From contig NC_056543.1 of assembly GCF_910596095.1 (NCBI RefSeq), positions 21,786,542-21,850,541 on the forward strand: 64,000 bases of DNA, written 5' to 3'. The stretch's first letter is position 1. Each line of letters starts with the position of its first letter. Positions 35,601 through 44,600 of this stretch are shown piece by piece. The notes under the pieces were generated by a model. That model saw only the letters and a program-made list of their open reading frames with translations, was not told the origin of the DNA and did not search any database. Position numbers and translations under genes: made by a program. The DNA comes from Thunnus maccoyii. Lineage: Eukaryota > Chordata > Actinopteri > Scombriformes > Scombridae.

Positions 35601-36673
35601 GTAAGTAAATATTTGAATATGTTCTTCGCAGCAACCATCCTTCGTAGTGTGTTTTTCTGCTGCAGAAGATCTGACGTTTTATCTTCTTACTCTGGAAAAC
35701 TAACAGTGAAAATTCACCATCAGTGTTTTCATACGCAGTATAGTGTCTGGAGGGAGATTATTTATTTATGCACATGCTTCCCTTCATCATGATGAATCTG
35801 ACTGAAATACATGACAGGACTTGAAAGTGTTTTTGATCATTATGAATATTTTTTTTTTCACAAACCCCACTAACTACGACATGAAGCAGAAAACCTGGGA
35901 AACATCAAATGCACACAAACTTCTGCCGATGAAAACTCAAACGTCTCAAGTTAAACCCAAAGGAAAGAAAATTATTTTACATTTCATTCTTCATTGATAC
36001 AGAGTAAGAAGAAAATGTACATTCTTATATTCTACGGTTATTATAATAACCAACGTGCCGCTGCTGTGTGGGAAGTTTCAGAGCTAAAAGGTTTTGTGCA
36101 TTGAATTGATTAATAATTGACTATAATTTTCCATCACTGGTTCCTATGTTCCAAATATAGACAATCATCTTCATGATATTAGAATGGAAACTTTACAAAG
36201 TGGATGACTGAGCGGATGACTATTACAAAATCTCTTTCCTCTCTGCTATTTTGTTTTGCATAAATCAGTAAGGTGATTCACTCTTTCCTTTATTTAAATA
36301 TCCAAAAAGTGAATAAAGAAAAAAGTAAAACTTCATTTTAAGGGTTGACTGCTCTCTCGACTGCCGATTATCTGAGCAGCGAGGGCCTGTGTTACGAAGG
36401 ACAACAAAGATTTCCGTAGGGATGTTAGAGTTTAGTTTTACTAAATAAATTCAGCATCATTCTTATAACACCTGCAGACTCCCTTCCAATACCAACCAGC
36501 TGATATACATTTCTTTTTCCATGTGTGGAAACATTTCAGGCCTTTTATCAAACTCAGTAAAGTGAATAAGATTAGAATCAAATGGCTGCTTTAGATCTGC
36601 ATCGCTTACCTGAACAGGATACAGGCACCACGAGCCCAAACAGCACAAACACACCTGTCCTCAGTGTGTTCAT
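29648..36673 (-). CDS. cd247: CD247 (CD3 zeta) family adaptor with a single intact ITAM
   Basis: T/NK-cell receptor signalling adaptor of the zeta/FcR-gamma family. Exons in coding order are 36610-36673, 31509-31603, 30865-30900, 30690-30713, 30524-30583, 30403-30432, 29648-29728; phases agree and give 129 aa (human zeta 164). Residues 1-21 are a signal peptide. The ectodomain is very short (EPFFND). The membrane segment is about 28-50 and contains Cys31 and Asp35 in the context CYFLDAIL, matching the dimerising Cys and TCR-pairing Asp of zeta and FcR gamma. One ITAM is Y72QEL-x8-Y84QVL, split between exons as in mammals. Then come a basic stretch (KKKAAKKKR) and a tail with F115ETL in place of YxxL. 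ITAMs 2 and 3 were not found in the introns. Synteny (convergent with POU2F1, as in human) supports CD247 over FCER1G; a cd247-like paralogue is possible. Confidence 0.82.
30945..31460. repeat. Degenerate hAT-like repeat in CD247 intron 2
   Basis: AT-rich sequence full of ATTAATTGATTAG-type text and ending 'aactaatcattccagta'. It resembles in inverse orientation the better-preserved copy at 51315-51612. Boundaries are approximate. Confidence 0.45.
31604..36609 (-). other. CD247 intron 1
   Basis: About 5 kb separates the signal-peptide exon from the transmembrane exon. Apart from the L1 relic it is AT-rich and noncoding; 33500-34300 is especially AT-rich with TATATA runs. No missing ITAM-coding exon was seen in it or in the 3' introns. 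Confidence 0.65.
32080..33150 (+). mobile_element. Decayed L1-type non-LTR retrotransposon (ORF2 3' half)
   Basis: Frame-broken translations give RQDCPLHPNLFSLVIEP and ISLYTDDTLLYV (the reverse-transcriptase YxDD motif) at about 32125-32260. A WISWTKSKL-like piece follows near 32320, then an LFLWNHKSHRIN-like piece near 32590. A CDECSLQEANLLHSL Cys/His stretch near 32880-32930 resembles the C-terminal zinc-knuckle region of L1 ORF2. It lies antisense in CD247 intron 1 and is dead, with several frameshifts and stops. Confidence 0.7.
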
Positions 36674-37049
36674 GGCTCTCCCTCCTTGTTTCTTTCTCTC
36701 TCCGTCTGTAGAAACGTTCTTTCTTTCTTTACCTCCTGGTTGCTTTCGGTTGCCTCACTTTTATCTTTTTTTTCCACCCCACTCTGATCAGAGGAAGTGG
36801 CTGAACTGAGTAGCTGCCAATGGACTGAGACTTGGTTGTGTGTACTTCAAAGCATCGTACAAGCTTCAACACCCACAGTAACGCTCAGTGACTGTGTCAT
36901 GTTCAGCTGCTTCGGATATTCTGTTTGATTGTGTAGCGAGAAGAATGCTTTATATGTACAAGCAGGACACCTTTTTAAAACAGACCTTCACCGTTATCCG
37001 ACAGTGAAATAAAAGACGAGTAAACTTCTTCTAGTAAACTATTAAAATT

Positions 37050-37432
37050 TTAAAGGTGCAGTGTGTAGAATTTATGGGCATCGAGCTGAATGCATGTGGT
37101 GGAAAAGGAATATAATATTCATGAGTAGGTTTTAATTAGTGTATAATCACCTGAAAATAAGAAAAGTTGTGTTTTCGTTACCTTAGAATGAGCCCTTTAT
37201 ATCTACATAGGGAGCAGGTCCTCTTCCACGAGGCCCGCCATGTTGCACCACCATGTTTCTAGAGTAGCCCAGAACAGACAAACCAAACACTGGCCCTAGA
37301 GAGGGCCTTTCACGTTTTTCGTGAGTTTCGTGGCCACCGTGGGTTCTCCGACACACTTGGAAGAGGAGGGGGATTCAGTTGGTTGCAACCTCACCACTAG
37401 ATGCCACTAAATCCTACACACTGATCCTTTAA
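37050..37432. mobile_element. TTAA-ended MITE, 383 bp
   Basis: The left end TTAAAGGTGCAGTGTGTAGA and the reverse complement of the right end TTAAAGGATCAGTGTGTAGG continue matching through ATTTAnnGGCATC, about 31 bp of inverted repeat. This element with 'caacctcaccactagatgcc' near its end is one of the most widespread MITEs of percomorph fishes. Confidence 0.8.
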
Positions 37433-39082
37433 GTGAACAATCAAAATTGACCGAATATAATATCATAAGCGGTATTCAATCAATTGTTTATATCACACTA
37501 TAATGTGGTTGTAAGCATTTTTAAGGACATTTAAAGTGTTTCTATTTGAGTTCTTAACACATTTTAAACCTGCACGTGAAAGATTTTTTCATGTGTATCA
37601 ACTATTAATATATTAAATATATGATTATACACGATTACAGCTACGTCATACTTCATTATAAACCATTCATTAACTGGTTATTCACCAGCTTGGAGGTTTC
37701 ACAGGAGAAGTTGGAGCTGTTGACAAATGCAATAATAAACATACATAATATGTCCTTGTATTGGCTTACAAATACATTACAGTGTGTTTTAAACTATTAA
37801 GTGCTATACTGCGTACAAATACTATATAAAGTAAAATGAAGTGTTACTGAAATGGTTTATTGTGCTGGATTTTCTTGAAAATCATAACATTTCGATGAAG
37901 CTCACGATTTGTATTGTAGTGCAAATTATGCTTTTATAAGTGTATTATCTTTTAAGAAAGACAACAACGTCTTGCAAAGGAAAATACAAGTAATCCTAAT
38001 TAAGGTGAATTTTGTTTCTTTAAGCATAAACCAGTCAACATTCTTTTCTGAGGTACTTAAGGGACCAAACAAACTTTAAAATGCAGCAGTTTATGTCACT
38101 TACATGTATCTAAAAATATGCCAAACAGATTAAAGTTATCAAGCAGAGAGTAAAAATCTGATTGTACAGATTATGGCGTGCAAACTGTGTCTTTCAGTTT
38201 AACAATCAAAGGGAGAAATGCCTGTTTAAGTGACTGCATGTTAAAAAGGTCAAAAGATAAGTTGCCCTTATGATACTTAAATGTTCGTGTTTGTCTGTGT
38301 AGAGGAAGGGGTTACACACACGAGACCTCTGCATCTTTCCAAAGTGTTGCATAATCACACTGATCTGTGACACTAAAGGAAACTTGCAGGCAGAGAAGTG
38401 GTCGGTTGAAGTAGCACAGAGAGGAGACTCAATTTTAACAACTGTGTGTGAAATGTTCAGGGACTTCTGACTGAGGCGTGACCTTACAGGACCTTTAATT
38501 ACATGCTCACGTTCTCTGGACCCTGTTAGTTAGTTAATAGCTTGTGCTGTGAGCTGCATGTAGTTTTGTTGCTGTTTGGAGAAACTGTTTGGAGAAACAC
38601 AAAGAAGGAATTTAATACTAAAAAGACTGTAACTTTGGAGGGCAACTAATAGATAAACAATGATATTGAGATCTAATACATTTGAATTTACACTTGTATT
38701 TTATCTAAAATACCCTGAAATAACATACAACTGATCTTAGTATATTAAAAAGAACAGTATTTCTCTCTGAAGTGAAGTGGGGTAGGTGTGTGAAGTGACA
38801 TAATATTTATTTACTGAAGTTAAAGTATAAATAAGTCTGTATGTATGCACACAAATACAGAAGCTGAGTAGAGAAAAGATAAGAATAAAGTGCAGATTAT
38901 ATGTACTTTCAACATCCCTATAGCCATGAGGGTCTGTCTGACATTCTTCCCCCAGCGAGATGTTTTTGGGCATCCCTTTATGGAGAACTGAACTGGCATA
39001 AATATATATGGTTAACTGGTGATATTGTGTTAATAATAAGGTAATTATAGTTTGTTTTAGGATTTTGGAGAAGTTTAGACTG

Positions 39083-39340
39083 GAGATTGAATATTCTTGT
39101 GAACTCTGTGGATTAGAAAGAGAAAATATTTGCCATTTGTTTTGTCATTTTATTTACACAAAACTATTCTGGATGGACATTGAACATTTTATGAGGAGGA
39201 CACGAGTGAATGATCACAGGATGACGACGTTTATCTTTGTTTAGATGGACAAAGATTTTATTTTTTTCATGCAGTTGGTTTTATAAATGGGGAAATTTCA
39301 CATAAATAAAAAGAAATGGATTAAGGGCTCAAGGACAGAG
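39083..39340 (+). mobile_element. L1-type ORF2 C-terminal fragment
   Basis: A continuous frame from 39083 reads EIEYSCELCGLERENICHLF then CHFIYTKLFW. The CxxC-x7-CH-x3-CH pattern matches the Cys/His motif at the end of L1 ORF2. Nothing upstream is retained. Confidence 0.65.
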
Positions 39341-39344
39341 GATG

Positions 39345-39435
39345 TTATATTGCTGTATGGATTGTAAATCCCCTTGAGGCAAATTTATGATTTGTGATAT
39401 TGGGCTATACAAATAGAAATTGACTTGATTTGACT
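39345..39435 (-). repeat. Fish interspersed repeat, reverse copy
   Basis: 'ccccttgaggcaaatttatg' followed by 'gatattgggctatacaaata' is the inverse of the family seen at 6254-6420. It directly follows the L1 fragment. Confidence 0.65.
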
Positions 39436-39597
39436 TGACAGACTCCAAACCAAACTTCAGACACTTTTGTCAAGAACCATCTGAACATGGCACCGCAATT
39501 AAATACGGTAAAAACAAGAAGGCAATCAAAGCTTATAGCCATGTTTTTGCACATAGTGTATTTCTTTAACTTTTTTATTTTTATATGGAAAAATGTA

Positions 39598-40098
39598 CAG
39601 TACTGTGCAAGTTTTAGGCACTAAAAGTAAAGTGAAAAATAATGCCACAAATAGCTTTTATTTATCAATTAACTTCATACAAAGTTCAGTAAACAGAAGA
39701 AACCGAAATGAAATCAATATTTGTTGTGACCACACTTTGCCTTTAAAACAGCAGCAGGTCTCCTCGGTGCACATGCACACAGTTTTTTGAGTTACTTGGC
39801 AGGTCGGTTGTTCCTGCATCTTAGAGAAGTTGACACAATTCTTCTGTGGATTTAGGCAACTCAGTTGCTTCTGTCTCTTCATGAAATCCCACACAGATTC
39901 CATGTTGTTGAGATCAGGACTCTGTGGTGGCCAAACCATCTGTTGCAGGACTCCTTGTTCTTTGTGTCACTAGTTCTTTATTACTCTGGCTGAATGATTT
40001 GGGTCATTGTCATGCTGCTGAATTAATATGGGACCAATCAGATGCCTCCCTGATAGTATTGCATAATGGATAAGAATCTAAATGTTTGCACAGTACTA
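39598..40098 (-). mobile_element. Internally deleted Tc1/mariner element
   Basis: Termini are CAGTACTGTGCAAG on the left and CTTGCACAGTACTG-like (TTTGCACAGTACTA) on the right, each flanked by TA as expected for Tc1/mariner. On the minus strand a frame starts VWPPQSPDLNNMESVWDF, the conserved C-terminal part of Tc1-type DDE transposases. The rest of the transposase is missing or frameshifted. Confidence 0.8.
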
Positions 40099-40383
40099 TA
40101 TCAGCTGTCTATATCCCTGGTATAATCACTTTTGTTTGCACGTATGTTGTATGTACATTATGGTTCTGTTAATTAAGTATATGAAATAAAAGATACCCAC
40201 TTAATTTGACTAAGTCTCATATTATCTTTGTTTGAACTTCTGAATGCATTTTTGCACAGATGGTGGACTGGACTTTGTTCCCTCTTTCTCACATTGAAGT
40301 TAGGTCAGGTAAAGGCCAGTAAGGACAGGAGGAATAATGACATTGACCAATAACTAAACATACATATGTGCATATCAGTACTG

Positions 40384-41275
40384 CAGTGGTGGAAAGTAAC
40401 TAAGTACATTTACTCAAGTACTGTGCTCAAGTACAATTTTGAGGTACTTGTACTTTACTTGAGTATTTCCATTTGAAGCTACTTTATACTTCCACTGTAC
40501 TACATTTCAGAGGGAAATACTGTACTTTCTACTCCACTACAATTTTTGACAGCTTTAGTTATTTTTCAGATGATGATTTGACACAATGACAAGCTTTTAA
40601 AACACAACAAATTGTTAAAAATGAGACCAGTGGTTTCCAACCTTTTTGGCTTTTGACGTCTTACTAAAAGCAGTGTGTCGTTGGGGTCACATTTCAGATG
40701 TCTATGAGTTGTTGACAGCTCCATCAAATAGTGATTTATCCCTCTGAACTTCTCACATGTTTTCATTTCAATAAATGTGCAAATGATCCAACATTTCACC
40801 AAAAATCAAAGATTAGAGAAACAGTCCAAAAACTGAAAACAGATTTGTGTATCAGAACTTTGTTTTTTCTTCCTTCCTCTCCCATTAATCATCTCACAAC
40901 CCCTCAAATTTATCTGGTGACCTTTTGGAGGGGCCCAACCCCTAGATTGGGAACCACTGAACTAAACTAGCTAACTGTATATAAAGTAGTTGAAACTAGC
41001 TCCACCTCCAGCAGCTACAACAGTAACATGCTGTTTACACATTGATGCTTCAGTATTAATAATCTAATGATGTCATATACAATAATAAATATGTCAGAGG
41101 GACCAAATCACTACTTTTACTGCAATACTTTAGGTACATTTTGTTGCTAATACTTATGTACTTTTGATTAAGTGGGATTTTTCATGCAGGACCTTTACTT
41201 GTAATGGAGTATTTTTACATTACTGTATTGGTACTTTTACTTATATAAAGGATGTGAATACTTCTTCCACCACTG
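40384..41275. mobile_element. hAT-like MITE (CAGTGGTGGAAAGTAACTAA family)
   Basis: It begins CAGTGGTGGAAAGTAACTAA and ends with the inverse TTCTTCCACCACTG. Flanks cagtactg and cagcattg match at 6 of 8 bases, a decayed 8-bp target duplication typical of hAT. It is interrupted by a second MITE at 40628-40959. Its right end lies only about 40 bp from the first CLEAR motif of the LAMP1 promoter. Confidence 0.78.
40628..40959. mobile_element. hAT-like MITE nested in the previous one (CAGTGGTTTCCAACC family)
   Basis: The left end is CAGTGGTTTCCAACCTTTTT; the right end inverts to CAGTGGTTCCCAATCTAGG. It interrupts the AAGTAC-rich host MITE, so it inserted later. Flanks match weakly (5 of 8). Confidence 0.75.
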
Positions 41276-41315
41276 CAGCATTGCTCGGTAAAATGTAAAC
41301 TTTAAGCAGCTCTCC

Positions 41316-41325
41316 GTCACGTGAC
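41316..41325. promoter_or_regulatory. CLEAR/TFEB E-box, perfect palindrome
   Basis: GTCACGTGAC is the exact consensus of the Coordinated Lysosomal Expression and Regulation element bound by TFEB/TFE3/MITF. It sits 347 bp before the LAMP1 start codon. Lysosomal genes including LAMP1 are known TFEB targets. Confidence 0.75.
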
Positions 41326-41350
41326 TCTCTGGGTGTTTCTTAAAGCGTCT

Positions 41351-41360
41351 GTCACGTGAT
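41351..41360. promoter_or_regulatory. Second CLEAR-like E-box
   Basis: GTCACGTGAT, one mismatch from the CLEAR consensus, 26 bp after the start of the first. Tandem sites are typical of strongly TFEB-responsive lysosomal promoters. Confidence 0.7.
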
Positions 41361-41671
41361 CCAGATGTCAGCGTTTGCAGTGGTGGCGATGATAAAGCGT
41401 TTCAGCCAAGAAACATTCACCTCACAGTTGGCATACATAGACAGAAGAAGTTAGCCACAGACGTTAGTAGCTAGATTTCGTTACGAAGAACAGCGTTTTG
41501 TCGCGTCGCTGCATCAGTGCGCTCGACTCTTATTGTTCTCCAGACTGTTGTTGTTGTGACGCTAACGTTAGCATAGCACAGCCTAGCTTCGCTCCGTCCT
41601 GTCTGCGGTTGTGTTGCTGTGATTTTCGACCTGACAAACACTGAAACCACCGGAGAGAAAACCAGAGAAAC

Positions 41672-44600
41672 ATGACGCAGATCGGCGGTGTCCAGTCACG
41701 ATGCCTGACAGTAACGTTACACTTGATTTTAGGTAAGTATTAGTTTGGCTAATCGGACAATAAGTTAACGGCTACCTCGCGACGTAAACAGTTAACGTAA
41801 CGTTACCAACTCCGAAGGTCACAGATAACCTGACAGTAGAAAAACAACACTGTTACCTAAGCAGTGGTGGGAGATATACAGCAATGTAAAAATACTCCAT
41901 TACAAGCAGAAGTCCTGCATGAAAAATCCTAACGTTACTTAAGTAAACGTATATAAGTATTGACAGCAAAATGTACTTAAAGTATTGCTGTAAAACTAGT
42001 GGTTTGGTCTCTCTGGTTGATATATTATTATATATGGCCTCATTAGAGCATTTACACTGAAGCATTAGTGCAGCATGTAACTGGTTACACTGGTTACACT
42101 GGTTTCATCTTTAACAATGTGTAAAAACTGATGAGAAAGAGAGTGGTCACAATCGATCAGCAGGGGCCGACTATTTCCTGTCTGTTCATCTCCAGTATGG
42201 GTTAAGCTCCAAAAATTTTGGATCCTACAATTCCCATAATTCACCTCCTAAATGCCCACTTCTTTCTAAGCTCACACCTCCAGTTTTCAACGCATGCTTA
42301 CTGTTCGAAATGTGTATGAAACCCAAACTAAGATAACTCATGATGACATTATCAGAGTTTAATCACTGGAAAGATAACAGGCTGAGTAGTTCTCCTCAGG
42401 GCGAGAAAACTGTACCTCCTGTGTAAAATCCTCTTGTGAACTGTACTGCAGTATTCTCAATTTATGCTACTTCTGCCCCACTATATTTAGGCTATCTGAC
42501 ATCTGTACTTACTATGATATCCTGATCCTGTTTTGATAACAGGTCAGCTGGTATTCTTTTTCTTTTTTTTTCTTTTACAGGAACTAGAACATAAACAAAC
42601 ATTTTTGATAAGCATCCCCTAAATGTATCAAATAATTGTGACCAATACATGGAGTGAAAGAGACATTTTATAGTTGAAAAATGAACTTGTGAGTGCTCTC
42701 TGGTGGACAAACTTTGTAATGGAGACGCTGTTTCTGATGGACCTCAAACACAAATATTGTGTATTTGACAGTTCTGTACTGCAAAATGTAACTTTAACTC
42801 AACCACTGTATTGTATATTCCAATATTATGTGCTTGTAATGAGGTAATATTGACAGATTTTTACATTTTATATCTTAAGTGCATCAATAATGATGATCCA
42901 ATAATATAAATTACTTTATATAATAATAATATAACGGTGTGAAAAGTGCCATTTTTCTACCTAATGAATACTTTGAGTTGGAGAATCAAAGGCAGACGAT
43001 ACATCTGTAAATCTGCAAGTAACATTTGTATTGCATGACTTTTAGATGTAAAGTTTCTGAAGAATTGAGGGTTCCTGATGCACTCTGTTGGAAACAGGTT
43101 AATTGCTGGAAGCTTCATATCAAACAGTGTATGTATATTGCCATCTGCTGGTAAAATAAATTGCACTGTTGTATTCTATGTTAGACATGAAGCCACACCT
43201 ATAATAGTGTGGTACATATCACACACAGGATCATTTGTTCAGTCATCCCACTGTGACTCAGGTGGCTCTCATTTTCCACTGCTTACGGATAATATTGCTT
43301 GTCTTGATAGGAAATATTGGACTTAAAACTAAACAAAAGTCATCCAAAAGACTTGCTATGAAGATAACAGGCTGGATTTTGTCTTTGACCTTAAGTCAGT
43401 AGCTTTGTCCAAATCGATTTTTACAGAATATAGTGTAGAGAGAATATAGAGTGTAAGTGTAGGGTACATATAATTGTCCATGTGTGTTTTATATACTGTT
43501 TCAGCAACCAAATCTACTCCTATTACAATAACTTTTCTTGTGCAGTCACAAATGACTGAGGCTCCTAAACTACACCACTGTACAACCCACTAAGTGCGTG
43601 TGAGATTCAGTGACTTCAGGGTAGAAACGCCCTGAACGAATAGTGGTTTAGACCAGTTCAAGCCACTCGCTGGTACACTGACAGGAAAGCTGTAAGCTGT
43701 GTCTATCAACATCAGTGACATCATTTTCACAGATCTGACTCAAGCACCGATACTGTGGTTTAAAAGTCACTACAGGCCTCTGAGCTCTCGTATCACTTCA
43801 TCACCTCTTGTAAGAGAGTATTTTGACATTATGTGGTCGTCAATTAGAAGGTGTAATTATTTTTCTTTCACCACTGATGAAGTGGTGCCGTCTTAACACG
43901 TGTACATATAAACCAAGCGCACCACGTAGGCACTAACCAAGTGGGAAATATGAAAGTCTAAGTTTTGGAACCGAAAAAACAACGCTCAGAAAAACACAGC
44001 AAATTTTACTCACCTGAATTTAGTACAGAAGAAGGCCCAGTTTGTTTTGATTAACAGATACAGACTCTGATTATCAGATAAACACTGCTGGACAGAAATG
44101 GGGAAGTATATGCAAAAATAGCTTGTGAAAAGACATTACTATAATTAGACATTATTTAATAACACTTTGGGTCTTTGTAGTGCTTGACTCCTAACTGAAT
44201 ACCTCTTGCAGCTGCTGCCCTGCACCAGAGTTTTGCGACTGTTGCCCCACCAGCGACTGCTCCACCACACAAGGACCCCGGCAGACCTGATAGGGGAAAC
44301 TACAAGGTCACCAGCAGCAACGGCACGGTCTGTTTACTGGCATCCATGGGCCTCCAGCTCAACATCACCTACAGCTCTGCTTCCCTGAATAAGGTGCCTA
44401 TAAATACAAACACTCAGCGGTCGTCTGAATACTTTGACATGTCTGAAATACTAAATGTGACATCATTCATGTACAGACTGTGCAGGATGTTGTGAACCTT
44501 CAGCCCAATGTGACAAAGAGCTCTGGTTCATGTGCCCCAGACGCTGCCTCTCTGCGCCTCATCACAGATGCAGAGAAAACCAACCTCACCTTTTTCTTCA

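Larger units (their letters stand above)
36674..41280. other. Repeat-filled gap between CD247 and LAMP1
   Basis: No gene seen on either strand. The CD247 promoter should be at its left edge, where an ETS-like GAGGAAGTGG occurs at 36791-36800; ELF1/ETS sites are known in the mammalian zeta-chain promoter. The rest holds a TTAA MITE, an L1 fragment, a fish dispersed repeat, a Tc1-like relic, and two nested hAT MITEs. A further fragment at 38590-38640 ('actaaaaagactgtaa') matches the interior of the element at 61997-62624. Confidence 0.6.

Noticed and set aside
29648-36673. Calling this gene FCER1G
   Set aside because: The single ITAM and CYFLDAIL motif fit FcR gamma, but the convergent POU2F1 neighbour, 129-aa length, basic linker and extra tail exon favour the CD247 lineage.
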